DNA of 22,829 nt from an uncultured Alphaproteobacteria bacterium (GCA_913049615.1 CAJWZI010000002.1:1-22829); one strand, 5' to 3'. Positions 1 through 8,739 are shown, counted from the first letter of the stretch. Notes: generated by a model not told the origin, from the letters alone. Numbers and translations are program-made.

Positions 1-63
1 CCGGAGCAGTCGACCTCGGCCATCGTGGTGCATCACCCTCAGGCAAAATATTTCAGCGTTTAA
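1..63 (+). CDS. Possible 3' end of a truncated gene
   Basis: Frame 1 is open from the window edge to a TAA at 61-63 and reads PEQSTSAIVVHHPQAKYFSV at the C-terminus. Only 20 residues are visible and the family is not recognised. The composition looks protein-like, but an open frame this short could be chance. If real, the gene enters from the left and converges on the helicase gene on the other strand. Confidence 0.3.
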   Translation, partial: PEQSTSAIVVHHPQAKYFSV

Positions 64-221
64 GGCCATTGTGCGCGGGTTTGATGCTGCCCCATTATTT
101 TTGAACTAATTCCTTGTTTTTGGTGGAATGCCATGAAGAATTTTCTGGTGCGCTGGATTATTTAACATGGCCTGCTGGCGCTTTCTGGAGGCGACAAAAG
201 CGGTGACGCCGACCACAAGGC

Positions 222-243
222 TGAAAAATCACAAAATTTTTCA
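222..243 (-). terminator. AT-rich inverted repeat after the helicase gene
   Basis: A perfect 8-base inverted repeat, TGAAAAAT (222-229) and ATTTTTCA (236-243), with a six-base loop. It lies 13 bases past the helicase stop codon and between two convergent reading frames. The stem is A/T-rich and therefore weak, so a terminator role is only suggested by its position. Confidence 0.25.
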
Positions 244-256
244 TTGCCGTCCAAAA

Positions 257-2965
257 TCAATCTTCGAGGAATTCTCGGGTCTGTTCGATGGCTTCAGCCA
301 AGCCTAGGCGTTGCACCTCTAAACCTTGTGGGAAGGCTGTGGTCAGGCGCGTGGGCAGCATTCCGTCCAGCATTATAAACACGCCCTTGTCATCAGCCCG
401 GCGAAGAAGACGTCCGTACGCCTGCTTCAGGCGCAAACGGGCAATCATGTCGTCATAGCCTCTGCCAAACGCCTTTTTTCGTGCGCGGTGCAGGATATCT
501 GGCCGGGGCCAGGGCACCCGGTCGAATACAATGAGGCGCAGAGACCGGCCTGGCACATCGACGCCGTCTCTGACCGCATCTGTACCTAGCAGGCAGGCGT
601 CCTCCTCTGCCCGGAAAATATCTACTAGGGTGCCGGTGTCCATGGCGTCCACATGCTGTGCGAGGATAGGAATGCCTGCCGCGTCCAGAGGCTGGATGAT
701 TTTCTCATGTACGGCACGTAGACGTTGAATTGCGGTGAATAGGCCGAGTGCTCCACCACCCGCGGCTAAGAATAATTCTCGATAGGCCGCTGCAACGTCG
801 TTGGGCCGGTTACGGTTTACGTCTCCTACGATCAATATTCGCGTCGCAGTCGGGTAATCAAAGGGGGAGGGCAGGCTTGTTCGTTCTGCAGGTAGGGCTA
901 CGTGCAAGGCGCCCGTGTGAACTTCTGCCGAACGCCAGTCATCCGGTGCCTCAGGGGGATTGTCCCTCAAGGTTGCAGAGGTGATGACCACACCATGGGC
1001 TTGACGCAATACCGTCTCAGCAAAGGGTTGCGAGGGGTCGACCCAATGACGACGCATGCCAATGTCACGGTCCTGTCCGCCGATGCGTTCGATGGCAAAC
1101 CAATCCACGAAATGCTCTGGCGTTTTCTGGCCCAGGTCCAAGAGCATGGCGCGCCAAGCCTGTAACATACCTGCCCGCTGTCTTAGGCTACGGGTAGCGG
1201 CTTCGATGCGCAGGCGAGTGGGTGTATCCAAATTTTCCGCCTCCTCATTCAGTCGCGTGATTAGATAGCGGACAAGTTCCATCAAAGGTAGGCGCAGAGA
1301 TTCCAAGGCCGCCGCAGTCTCGCTGGCGGCCTGTAACAGATCACCGTCTAGCTCCTCAACGGAGACTTCCAGACTATAGGGGGATCGGATGTCGTCCACG
1401 CGCGCTAACACCATGTGGTGGACCTTGGCTAAAAAAGTTTCCATGGGGCCGCGTGGGTTGTTCTCTATCGCTCGGTTTAGCCAACCCGGTGCGGCCAGAG
1501 CCTGGGCCGTGCGCAGGACGTTTTTCTGAACCAATAAGCTATCGTTATCGCTAATTAGATCGCCAATGCGTGCCTCCAATCCGCGGGTACGTCGACTTCG
1601 ACGTGAATTGGCTTCTGAGCCCAGCAGCCAGCGCCGTAGTTCCGCTCCCTCACTGCCTGTGGCATGGGCGGCGAAGGTGCTGTCGGCAGCGTCGAAGACA
1701 TGATGCCCCTCGTCAAAAATATAACGAAGGGGAAGTTGCCCGCTATCCGCCTCGAGCACAGCGCGGGTCATTACCAAGGCATGGTTTGCTACGACAATTT
1801 CTGCGTTCATGGATTCATGTCGGCTGCGTTCGATAAAGCATTTGGAATAGTGCCGGCAGGCGGAGTAGATGCATTCGCCCCGATGATCCGTCAGGGTGGC
1901 AATGGTGCCGGCACCGAAAAGTGTGGCCAGCCAACCAGGGAAGTCGCCGCCCACCATGTCGCCATCCCTTGTATGTTCCACCCAGCGTGCAATCAGGCCG
2001 AGTGCCACGGAACGGCTAGGGTCGGTGCCTGAGGCTTTGGTCGCCTCTTCAAAATTCAACAGACACAGGTAATTTTCCCGGCCCTTGCGTATCACAACGT
2101 TACGTTTCTTTTGCGCCGGGTCGGGATACAGTCGATCCAATTCGCCATCGATTTGCCGTTGCAGGTTCCGCGTGTAGGTGGACAGCCAGACAGTGCCACC
2201 GTTTTTGCGAGCCCAAAGGCTGGCCGGCGCAATATAGCCCAGCGTCTTGCCCACACCGGTTCCGGCTTCTGCGAGGACTAGACGGGGCATTTCGGCTTCT
2301 TGCCGCGGCGTGAATGCGACGGATGTGGCGGCGGCATAAGCGAACTGCTGCGGCCGACTTTCCGCGCCGGCACCGATCAATTCTGCCAATTTTTCCTGTG
2401 CTTCATCTGGTCCAATGGCGTAGTCAGAGGGCGGCGGTGGAACCGGCCCATACTCCCGCTCTGGCAAACATTGCCAAGCCGCTAACGCTGCGCCCGTGCT
2501 CTCTTCCGGCCTGCCGAGGGCGGTTAGAACGGGCGGGCCCCATCGCCAGCCTCCCTGGGTCAGAGTAAAGGCGATGGCGCCTAATCGCTCGCGATTTTCC
2601 TTTGCTGCGGACAATTCGTTCAAGAGAGAATTAGTTGCTTTTAGCAAGGTAAAAGCCGCTTCCACAGCATCGCTCGGCGGCGAAAGGTCCATTGCAGCAG
2701 CCAAGCCGCCCGGAGTGGGCAAACAGAATTGGGCTGGCCGGACGAAGGCAAACAGTTCCAACACATCGTAGGCCGCCAGTGCCTTCGCCTCTAACCGCCT
2801 GGCGGTGGAGGTGGCGTGGCTGACAATGGGGGCCTCTTTTCTTGTTCTGGTCATAGCTGCTGCACCAGTCATTTCCTCAACCTCGCCGTCGGCGCTTAAC
2901 CAGATGGTTAGGCGCGGGCCGGCTACCATGGCGGGGGCGGAGAACGATTGAGAGGTTAGGGTCAT
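257..2965 (-). CDS. DinG/Rad3-family ATP-dependent DNA helicase
   Basis: A 902-residue superfamily 2 helicase of the XPD/Rad3/DinG group, expected to unwind DNA 5'-3' during repair or replication-transcription conflicts. The Walker A motif EAGTGVGKT is at about residues 233-241 and the DEAH-type motif II reads DEGHH at 418-422. Four cysteines at about 301, 365, 370 and 376 fit the Fe-S cluster domain that sits between these motifs in the family. Motif V/VI-like stretches (DGVDVPG, QAYGRLLRR) lie near the C-terminus. The first 180 residues are poorly conserved and I see no intact exonuclease domain. The ATG at 2965 lacks a clear Shine-Dalgarno sequence and Met13 is an alternative start. It is transcribed away from lysK across a 99-base gap. 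The family call is firm, but the choice between DinG and YoaA is not. Confidence 0.9.
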   Translation of the reverse strand: MTLTSQSFSAPAMVAGPRLTIWLSADGEVEEMTGAAAMTRTRKEAPIVSHATSTARRLEAKALAAYDVLELFAFVRPAQFCLPTPGGLAAAMDLSPPSDAVEAAFTLLKATNSLLNELSAAKENRERLGAIAFTLTQGGWRWGPPVLTALGRPEESTGAALAAWQCLPEREYGPVPPPPSDYAIGPDEAQEKLAELIGAGAESRPQQFAYAAATSVAFTPRQEAEMPRLVLAEAGTGVGKTLGYIAPASLWARKNGGTVWLSTYTRNLQRQIDGELDRLYPDPAQKKRNVVIRKGRENYLCLLNFEEATKASGTDPSRSVALGLIARWVEHTRDGDMVGGDFPGWLATLFGAGTIATLTDHRGECIYSACRHYSKCFIERSRHESMNAEIVVANHALVMTRAVLEADSGQLPLRYIFDEGHHVFDAADSTFAAHATGSEGAELRRWLLGSEANSRRSRRTRGLEARIGDLISDNDSLLVQKNVLRTAQALAAPGWLNRAIENNPRGPMETFLAKVHHMVLARVDDIRSPYSLEVSVEELDGDLLQAASETAAALESLRLPLMELVRYLITRLNEEAENLDTPTRLRIEAATRSLRQRAGMLQAWRAMLLDLGQKTPEHFVDWFAIERIGGQDRDIGMRRHWVDPSQPFAETVLRQAHGVVITSATLRDNPPEAPDDWRSAEVHTGALHVALPAERTSLPSPFDYPTATRILIVGDVNRNRPNDVAAAYRELFLAAGGGALGLFTAIQRLRAVHEKIIQPLDAAGIPILAQHVDAMDTGTLVDIFRAEEDACLLGTDAVRDGVDVPGRSLRLIVFDRVPWPRPDILHRARKKAFGRGYDDMIARLRLKQAYGRLLRRADDKGVFIMLDGMLPTRLTTAFPQGLEVQRLGLAEAIEQTREFLED

Positions 2966-3047
2966 GGGGCTAGATCATAGGACTTTGCAGGGCTGCTCAC
3001 CACCGGTTGACGTGGCGCGCGTTTTGTCTAATGTCCCGCTCCGCAAG

Positions 3048-3061
3048 AAGGGAGCGCCCTT
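3048..3061 (+). promoter_or_regulatory. Hairpin enclosing the lysK ribosome binding site
   Basis: AAGGG (3048-3052) and CCCTT (3057-3061) form a perfect five-base stem with loop AGCG. The stem contains most of the AAGGGAG Shine-Dalgarno sequence, which ends 10 bases before the lysK ATG. Pairing would hide the ribosome binding site. A regulatory function is inference from position. Confidence 0.3.
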
Positions 3062-3064
3062 ACA

Positions 3065-4645
3065 ATGAAATCCGAGCTCGCAAAAGATAATAAAGCTTGG
3101 CCCTTTCAAGAGGGGAGTTCTCTGTTGAAACGGGTCAATAACAAGACGCCGGACAAGGGTCATGTTCTGTTTGAGACGGGTTATGGTCCATCGGGTCTGC
3201 CCCATATCGGCACCTTTGGCGAGGTGGCGCGCACCACAATGGTGCGCCGGGCGTTCGAGGAGCTGTGTGACATCCCGACCCGGTTGGTGGCGTTTTCCGA
3301 TGATATGGATGGCATGCGCAAGGTGCCTGACAACGTTCCCAATCAGGATATGCTGGCTCAGTTCCTGGAAATGCCCCTGTCAAAGGTTCCGGATCCCTTT
3401 GGTACCCACGACAGTTTTGGAGCCCATAACAATGCGCGGCTGCAGGCATTCTTGGATCAGTTCGGTTTTGACTATGAATTCGTATCGTCGACGGATTGTT
3501 ACCAATCTGGCCAATTCGATGAAGCCTTGCTGGCTGTCTTGCGTGCATACGACGAAGTCATGGGGGTCATCCTTCCCACATTAGGTGCTGAACGCAGGGA
3601 GACCTACAGCCCATTTCTGCCCGTCTGTCCAGAAACGGGTAAGGTGCTGCAGATCCCTATTATCGAAAAGAATTTGGACGTGGGTACGGTGGTTTACGAA
3701 AACCAGGCTGGCAAAAAAGTAGAAGTTCCCATTACTGGCGGGCATTGCAAGCTGCAATGGAAGGCGGATTGGGCTATGCGCTGGTTTGCCCTGGGTGTGG
3801 ATTACGAAATGTCGGGTAAGGATTTGATCGAATCTGTGAAGCTGTCGTCCAAGATTTGCCGCATTCTTGGGGCTAGTCCGCCAGAAAGCTTCACTTACGA
3901 GCTGTTTTTGGATCATGAAGGAAAGAAAATTTCGAAGTCCGTCGGCAACGGAATAACTATTGACGAATGGTTGCGGTACGCTTCACCGGAAAGCTTGTCT
4001 TTGTACATGTTCCAGCAGCCGCGACGGGCTAAGCGTCTATATTTCGACGTCATTCCTCGCGCGGTGGATGATTATTTGCGGTTTTTGGAAGGCTTCTATT
4101 GCCAGGAGGAAGCGGAAAGGCTTGCCAATCCAGCCTGGCATATACACGGTGGCCAACCACCCAAGGAAGGCGTGCCTGTTACATTCGCCCTATTAATGAA
4201 CTTGGCCAGCGCTTGCAATTCTGAGGACCCGGAAGTGTTGTGGGGCTTCATCTCCCGTTATGCTCCAGGCGCGGACCGTGATGGCCATCCCATGTTGGAT
4301 GCACTGGTTGGCTATGCCATCAACTATTATCGGGATTTCGTGAAGCCTCATAAACAGTATAGAGACCCAACAGACAAGGAGCGGGCAGCAATGGAAGACC
4401 TGCTGACTGTTCTGGAAGATATGGAGCCAAACTTGTCCGGTTCGGATATCCAGAATCAGGTCTACGAGATTGGTAAGGTACATGAATTTGAAAATTTGCG
4501 GAGCTGGTTCAAGGCTCTATACGAGGTCTTGTTCGGGCAAAGCCAGGGGCCGCGTTTTGGATCTTTTGCCGCCCTTTACGGCGTTGACGAAACGGCAGCC
4601 CTTGTGCGGCGTGCATTGGCGGGGGATGATTTGACCGCAGAATAA
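3065..4645 (+). CDS. lysK: Class I lysyl-tRNA synthetase
   Basis: Charges tRNA-Lys with lysine in the cytoplasm. The protein is 526 residues, the usual size for the class I (archaeal-type) enzyme that most alphaproteobacteria carry instead of the class II LysS. The class I signatures are present: HIGT at residues 47-50 (the HIGH motif, within [12 protein letters not shown]) and KISKS at 288-292 (the KMSKS motif). The conserved stretches [17 protein letters not shown] and [20 protein letters not shown] are also intact. The ATG at 3065 follows an AAGGGAG ribosome binding site at 10-base spacing. The SMP-30-family gene starts 22 bases downstream, so the two are probably co-transcribed. Confidence 0.97.
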   Translation: MKSELAKDNKAWPFQEGSSLLKRVNNKTPDKGHVLFETGYGPSGLPHIGTFGEVARTTMVRRAFEELCDIPTRLVAFSDDMDGMRKVPDNVPNQDMLAQFLEMPLSKVPDPFGTHDSFGAHNNARLQAFLDQFGFDYEFVSSTDCYQSGQFDEALLAVLRAYDEVMGVILPTLGAERRETYSPFLPVCPETGKVLQIPIIEKNLDVGTVVYENQAGKKVEVPITGGHCKLQWKADWAMRWFALGVDYEMSGKDLIESVKLSSKICRILGASPPESFTYELFLDHEGKKISKSVGNGITIDEWLRYASPESLSLYMFQQPRRAKRLYFDVIPRAVDDYLRFLEGFYCQEEAERLANPAWHIHGGQPPKEGVPVTFALLMNLASACNSEDPEVLWGFISRYAPGADRDGHPMLDALVGYAINYYRDFVKPHKQYRDPTDKERAAMEDLLTVLEDMEPNLSGSDIQNQVYEIGKVHEFENLRSWFKALYEVLFGQSQGPRFGSFAALYGVDETAALVRRALAGDDLTAE

Positions 4646-4667
4646 AAATGCAAGGGAGGCACGCTAA

Positions 4668-5519
4668 ATGCAGGAATTGGCTACGGGCTATGGTTTGATC
4701 GAAGGTCCCGTTTGGGATGAAAAACGCGGTTTAATCTATTCAGACGTCATCAATGGTGGCGTATTTTGCATCGGACTGGATGATTCGGTTAGTCAGATCA
4801 TTGAGCACCGTCGCGGCATTGGTGGCATGGCCCTACATGAGAATGGTGGTGTCGTGGTTTCGGGACGAAATATCGCCCTGAAACCGGCGAATGGAGCCGA
4901 TACCCAGGTCTTGTTGCCGAATAATCCCGAAGGCGGCTGGATTGGTTTCAACGATATTACGACGGATGCCAAGGGACGCATCTACGCAGGCGCCCTTTCA
5001 TTCCATCCCGTAGGTAGCGACGAGGTGCCTAAACCCGCCGATTTGTTTCTGATCGACCTGGATGGTAGTGTACGCAAGGTGGGTGGTGATGTGATGCTCA
5101 CCAACGGCCTGGGTTTCTCTCCCGACGGTGCAAAATTGTATCATTCTGAATCCCGACGGGACCGCATACGCGTCTATGACGTAGAGGAAAACGGGGACCT
5201 AAGTTCCCATCGTACTTTCGCAGAAACAGGCGATGTTACACCGGACGGTCTGGCCGTCGCGGTGGATGGTAGCGTCTGGGTCGCTATGGCCGATGGCGGC
5301 CGTGTGGATGTGTTCGAACCTGATGGAAGTCTTCGCCGTTCCATTAAGTGCGCTCTACCCATGGTAACCTCTGTCTGTTTCGGAGGAGCGGATCTGATGG
5401 ATCTGTATGTGGTTACGGGTAGCCGTGGGACGGATCGGGACGACGCCGGCACGGTGTTTCGCACCCGTGCCGATGTAGCCGGATTGCCTCTAGCCCCGGC
5501 GGCGATAGCAATTGGTTAG
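4668..5519 (+). CDS. SMP-30/gluconolactonase/LRE-family protein (copy 1)
   Basis: A 283-residue six-bladed beta-propeller of the SMP-30/regucalcin family. Members are metal-dependent lactonases that hydrolyse sugar lactones such as gluconolactone. The expected metal ligands are visible: Glu12 in GLIEGPVWD, the Asn in GFNDITTDAKG, the Asn in LTNGLGFSPDG and the Asp in TPDGLAVAVDG. No signal peptide is seen, so it is probably cytoplasmic. The ATG is preceded by a strong AAGGGAGG ribosome binding site. It lies 22 bases after lysK and its last 8 bases overlap the DUF2161 gene. The natural substrate cannot be read from sequence, and a second, divergent family member lies at 6444-7424. Confidence 0.85.
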   Translation: MQELATGYGLIEGPVWDEKRGLIYSDVINGGVFCIGLDDSVSQIIEHRRGIGGMALHENGGVVVSGRNIALKPANGADTQVLLPNNPEGGWIGFNDITTDAKGRIYAGALSFHPVGSDEVPKPADLFLIDLDGSVRKVGGDVMLTNGLGFSPDGAKLYHSESRRDRIRVYDVEENGDLSSHRTFAETGDVTPDGLAVAVDGSVWVAMADGGRVDVFEPDGSLRRSIKCALPMVTSVCFGGADLMDLYVVTGSRGTDRDDAGTVFRTRADVAGLPLAPAAIAIG

Positions 5520-6219
5520 GGAAACGGTTCTTTATCTTCCCGTAAAAGAATTTCTGGAGGCGCGTGGTTACACCGTCAAGTCAGAGGTCCAGGACTGTGA
5601 CGTCGTGGCGGTCAAGGACGAAGAACCAGTCGTTGTCGTGGAATTGAAACTGACTTTTTCCATGGATCTGGTGCTGCAAGGAATTCAACGTCAAAATATT
5701 ACCGATGACGTGTATGTCGCCGTGCGCGCGCCTGACACCCTGGCCAAGCATCGGAATTGGCGGAGCCGACAGCGGGACTACAAGAAACTTTGTCGCAGGC
5801 TGGGCCTGGGACTTATGATCGTGAACCCAGATACGTCGCGGGAACGAAATGTGAATGTGCTAGTAGATCCGGGACCCTATGTGCCGCGAAAAAGTAAACG
5901 GCAGAAAACCCGGTTGATGTTGGAATTCGCTAAACGAACTGGCGATCCCAACACAGGCGGGTCAAATCGTACCCGCATTATCACTGCCTACCGCCAAGAC
6001 GCCCTGCGCTGTGCTATGGCTTTGAACCGCCAAGGCAGTCTCAAGGTGGTCGATATACGAGCCGCCACAGGCGTAGAAAAGGCTGGATCAATTCTGCAAA
6101 GAAACCACTACGGTTGGTTTGAGCGTATAGGAAGGGGTGTCTATCGACTATCAGAAGCGGGTGGAGAAAGCCTTACATCGTTTAGCCATATCCTTACGGA
6201 GATCGATGGAAAAACATAA
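5512..6219 (+). CDS. DUF2161 family, PD-(D/E)XK-type phosphodiesterase
   Basis: A 235-residue protein matching the DUF2161 family of predicted PD-(D/E)XK nuclease-fold proteins. The N-terminal domain carries the catalytic pattern: Asp30 in DCDVVAV and the E-x-K pair Glu44/Lys46 in VVVELK, followed by a helix with a conserved QGIQRQ stretch. The C-terminal 70 residues look like a winged helix-turn-helix (ALNRQGSLKVVDIRAATGV ... HYGWFERIGRGVYRL), suggesting DNA binding. The only usable start is TTG at 5512, because a stop codon lies in frame just upstream and the next Met is far inside the domain. It overlaps the SMP-30 gene by 8 bases, so translation is probably coupled. Biological function is unknown and a nuclease role is inferred from the fold. 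Confidence 0.8.
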   Translation: MVRETVLYLPVKEFLEARGYTVKSEVQDCDVVAVKDEEPVVVVELKLTFSMDLVLQGIQRQNITDDVYVAVRAPDTLAKHRNWRSRQRDYKKLCRRLGLGLMIVNPDTSRERNVNVLVDPGPYVPRKSKRQKTRLMLEFAKRTGDPNTGGSNRTRIITAYRQDALRCAMALNRQGSLKVVDIRAATGVEKAGSILQRNHYGWFERIGRGVYRLSEAGGESLTSFSHILTEIDGKT

Positions 6220-6236
6220 TCATAGATCTATTTCAG

Positions 6237-6263
6237 AGCGCATGGACGGCTGCCGTGTGCGCT
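6237..6263 (+). terminator. Hairpin downstream of the DUF2161 gene
   Basis: AGCGCA (6237-6242) pairs with TGCGCT (6258-6263), and within it ACGG (6246-6249) pairs with CCGT (6253-6256) around loop CTG. It begins 17 bases after the stop codon. No U-tract follows, so it is a possible Rho-assisted terminator or an RNA-end stabiliser rather than a classic intrinsic terminator. Confidence 0.35.
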
Positions 6264-6408
6264 ACCGGCAATCCTTCTAGTCGTATTCCGTAGCGACAAC
6301 GAAATTCTTAAACCTTGGCGGCAGTTTTCATGTGCGCGGCGTCAGTAAGGGAAGAATAACGTTGCGCGATGGGTATCAGAGGGTGCTGGGTCGGGAGGGG
6401 TGCGTAGC

Positions 6409-6414
6409 TATAAT
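6409..6414 (+). promoter_or_regulatory. Candidate -10 box for the second SMP-30 unit
   Basis: A perfect TATAAT lies 29 bases before the ATG at 6444, in the only sizeable gap (6220-6443) before this transcription unit. No convincing -35 box lies 16-18 bases upstream, so this is supported only by the -10 match and its position. Confidence 0.35.
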
Positions 6415-6443
6415 AGCTGAAAACTTTTAGAGGGAGAGGGATA

Positions 6444-7424
6444 ATGGGTGCAGACGAATTCCACATTGAGCCTTGTGATCTTGGCACCTACGGTAATGGC
6501 CTCATCCGCCCCGAGTGCGTGCTATGCCTGTCTGATGGCACGGTAATAACGTCGCACGCCCAAGGTGGCGTGAGCGTGATCGCTGCCGGAAGAGATCGTA
6601 GGGATATTCTTGGCCCGCGCGATGATTTACCGGCCGTCGTGACCAATGGTTTTGCCCTGACAAAAAAGGGTGATTTTCTGCTAGCAGACCTACACGGGGA
6701 GGGTGGCGGCGTCTGGAGACTAACCTTAGATGGTCAAGTTAGCCCATTCTTGTTGGAGATTGATGGCGCACCCATACCACCAACTAATTTTGTTGGAATT
6801 GACCACAAGGACCGTGTCTGGATCACCGTTTCAACGCGCCATGACCCTCGCGCCTTAGCCTATCGCGATGATGTGGCGGACGGTTTCATTATCTTGGTGG
6901 ATGAAATGGGTCCACGGCTCGTTGCTGACGGGGTGGGTTATACTAACGAGGCAATCGTAGATCCATCCGGCGATTGGTTGTTCGTCAACGAAACCATGGC
7001 ACGACGGACGTCCCGGTACCGGATCACGGGAAAAGGCCTGGGCCCCAGGGAAACCTTCATCGAATATGATGCCGGCACATTTCCCGATGGTTTGGCGTTC
7101 GACGAAGAGGGAGCGTTTTGGATGACTTCGGTGGTGTCAAACCGTGTCATTCGTGTCACGACCGATCGCCAAAAACATGTAGTGATCGAGGAAAATGATC
7201 CTGAGAAATTGGCTGAAGTGGAGAAGGCCTTTCAGGCCGGACAAATGGGCCGGGAACATCTTGATAATATCCAGACGGAGATTATGCAGTCCATCTCTTC
7301 CATTGCTTTTGGTGGACCCGGTCGCCGAACGGCATATCTCGGCAATCTTTTGGATACTAAGCTGTATACCTTCGATAGCCCGATAGCGGGTTATGCTCCT
7401 TCTCATTGGGGCATTCGTCTATGA
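6444..7424 (+). CDS. SMP-30/gluconolactonase/LRE-family protein (copy 2)
   Basis: A 326-residue beta-propeller of the SMP-30/gluconolactonase family, only distantly similar to the copy at 4668. Likely metal ligands are the Glu in IRPECV, the Asn in PPTNFVGID, the Asn in YTNEAIVDPSG and the Asp in FPDGLAFDEEG, at the same four places as in lactonases of this fold. An insert of about 35 residues (ENDPEKLAEVEKAFQAGQMG and onward) near the C-terminus separates the last blades and makes it longer than copy 1. The ATG follows a purine-rich AGGGAGAGGG ribosome binding site. It overlaps the next small gene by an ATGA. Probable role is sugar-lactone hydrolysis; the substrate is unknown. Confidence 0.8.
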   Translation: MGADEFHIEPCDLGTYGNGLIRPECVLCLSDGTVITSHAQGGVSVIAAGRDRRDILGPRDDLPAVVTNGFALTKKGDFLLADLHGEGGGVWRLTLDGQVSPFLLEIDGAPIPPTNFVGIDHKDRVWITVSTRHDPRALAYRDDVADGFIILVDEMGPRLVADGVGYTNEAIVDPSGDWLFVNETMARRTSRYRITGKGLGPRETFIEYDAGTFPDGLAFDEEGAFWMTSVVSNRVIRVTTDRQKHVVIEENDPEKLAEVEKAFQAGQMGREHLDNIQTEIMQSISSIAFGGPGRRTAYLGNLLDTKLYTFDSPIAGYAPSHWGIRL

Positions 7425-7642
7425 GCAACAACAAAATAATAGAATCCCCAATTTTTCTGGGTGATGCCATCCGTTTGCCAGCCTCCAAATCTACCCTTGG
7501 GAAGGATCCGAGGATCGCGGCATGTAAATGGATTGAAGAGGCGCAGGAGAATGCAAATTTCGCTGGTCAGGTAAGAATTTTTGATTCAGGCGGCCCGTGT
7601 AAGTTTGTCAGTTTTTTGGTCGAAAATTTGCGAGCCGCCTAG
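7421..7642 (+). CDS. Small hypothetical protein, 73 residues
   Basis: The family is not recognised. The ATG at 7421 overlaps the TGA of the upstream SMP-30 gene (ATGA), which supports translational coupling and argues that it is a real gene; a TTG at 7406 is an unlikely alternative. The protein is soluble, with no signal peptide or membrane segment, and contains the stretches SPIFLGDAIRLPASKS and VRIFDSGGPCKFVSF. It stops with TAG at 7640-7642. After one further codon (GTA) the Gfo/Idh/MocA gene begins in the same frame, so the two are separated only by that stop. It may be a small accessory protein of the pathway or a remnant of a longer gene. Confidence 0.5.
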   Translation: MSNNKIIESPIFLGDAIRLPASKSTLGKDPRIAACKWIEEAQENANFAGQVRIFDSGGPCKFVSFLVENLRAA

Positions 7643-7645
7643 GTA

Positions 7646-8662
7646 ATGCCGGTGCGCGTGGCAGTTGTTGGTGCAGGATATTTTGCCCAATTCCACCAGG
7701 AAGCCTGGGCACGGTTGCCGGGCACGAAACTTGTGGGGATTGCTGACCTGGACGGAGAAAAGGCGGCGAACGCTGCCGCGAAATTCGGCGTGCCCGCTTT
7801 TTCAGACCATGAAGAATTATTCGATGTGACTAAACCGGATCTTGTCGATATTGCGACACCGCCGGCCTCTCATCTAGAACTTGTTAAGGCCGTGGCGGTT
7901 CGGGGGCTGCCTGCGATTTGCCAAAAGCCTCTTGCCCCTACACTCGAGGTGGCGCAGGAAGTGGTGGCGACGGCGGAAAATTCGGGAACCTTATTAGTGG
8001 CGCATGAGAACTTTCGCTTTCAACCCTGGTATCGGGAAATGCGCTGCCTGATTAGCAATGGACGATTGGGCAATCTGCACGGTGTGTCGTTCCGACTGCG
8101 CCCCGGAGATGGCCAGGGGCCCTTGGCTTATCTCTCACGTCAACCCTATTTTCAGCATATGGCGCGGTTTTTGGTGCATGAGACTGCGATCCATTTTATT
8201 GATACTTTTCGCTTTCTATTGGGCGAGGTCTCGGGCGTGACGGCCCGTCTGCGCCGTTTAAATTCTCATATTGTGGGGGAGGACGCGGGCATAATTGTCT
8301 TCGATTTTGCCACCGGACAGACTGGTTTGTTTGACGGCAACCGTTTGAATGAACACGTAGCTGAAAACACCCGGTTGACCATGGGTGAAATGTGGCTGGA
8401 GGGTTCAGCTGGGGTGCTGCGCCTGGACGGATGCGCTCGTTTATGGTGGAAACCTCAGGGTGGGAAAGAGGCGCTGCATCCATACAGCTGGCCGGACACA
8501 GGTTTTGCCGGCGACAGTGTCCATGCGCTGCAAGCACACGTGATTTCGCATTTGCGCGATGGTACTTATCTGGAAAATTCGGCGCGGGAATACCTTCGCA
8601 ATATTGAGATTGAGGAAGCAGTCTACCGCTCTGCCAAGGAAAATCGCCACGTTCCATTATAA
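7646..8662 (+). CDS. Gfo/Idh/MocA-family NAD(P)-dependent oxidoreductase
   Basis: A 338-residue two-domain oxidoreductase that typically oxidises or reduces sugars, inositols or related polyols. The N-terminal Rossmann fold begins directly with VRVAVVGAGYFAQFHQ, where GAGYFA is the dinucleotide-binding glycine motif. The family EKP motif appears as QKP (CQKPLAPTLEVAQEVV), keeping the catalytic lysine. The substrate-binding region includes HENFRFQPWYREM and the helix VHETAIHFIDTFRFLLGE. The ribosome binding site is weak (AGG only 3 bases before the ATG), so translation may depend on the preceding small gene. Two SMP-30-type lactonases nearby fit a sugar to lactone to acid route, but the substrate is not evident. 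Confidence 0.88.
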   Translation: MPVRVAVVGAGYFAQFHQEAWARLPGTKLVGIADLDGEKAANAAAKFGVPAFSDHEELFDVTKPDLVDIATPPASHLELVKAVAVRGLPAICQKPLAPTLEVAQEVVATAENSGTLLVAHENFRFQPWYREMRCLISNGRLGNLHGVSFRLRPGDGQGPLAYLSRQPYFQHMARFLVHETAIHFIDTFRFLLGEVSGVTARLRRLNSHIVGEDAGIIVFDFATGQTGLFDGNRLNEHVAENTRLTMGEMWLEGSAGVLRLDGCARLWWKPQGGKEALHPYSWPDTGFAGDSVHALQAHVISHLRDGTYLENSAREYLRNIEIEEAVYRSAKENRHVPL

Positions 8663-8739
8663 TGAAGTACGTTAATTAGTGGCTGAATCTTGAATTTTGT
8701 AAGAAGTCAAAACAACAAGACTTGATCACGAATAGAGCG

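Noticed and set aside
133..165. Short ORF MKNFLVRWII before the helicase gene end
   Set aside because: Only ten codons and no ribosome binding site; it resembles many chance N-termini.
3007..3034. TTGACG ... TAATGT as a lysK promoter
   Set aside because: The -35 match is good, but the -10 at 16-base spacing is poor, and the better TCTAAT is only 14 bases away, so it is not strong enough to list as a promoter.
8704..8723. AAGTC/GACTT inverted repeat between the convergent oxidoreductase and folE genes
   Set aside because: A five-base A/T-leaning stem with a ten-base loop has little support beyond its location.
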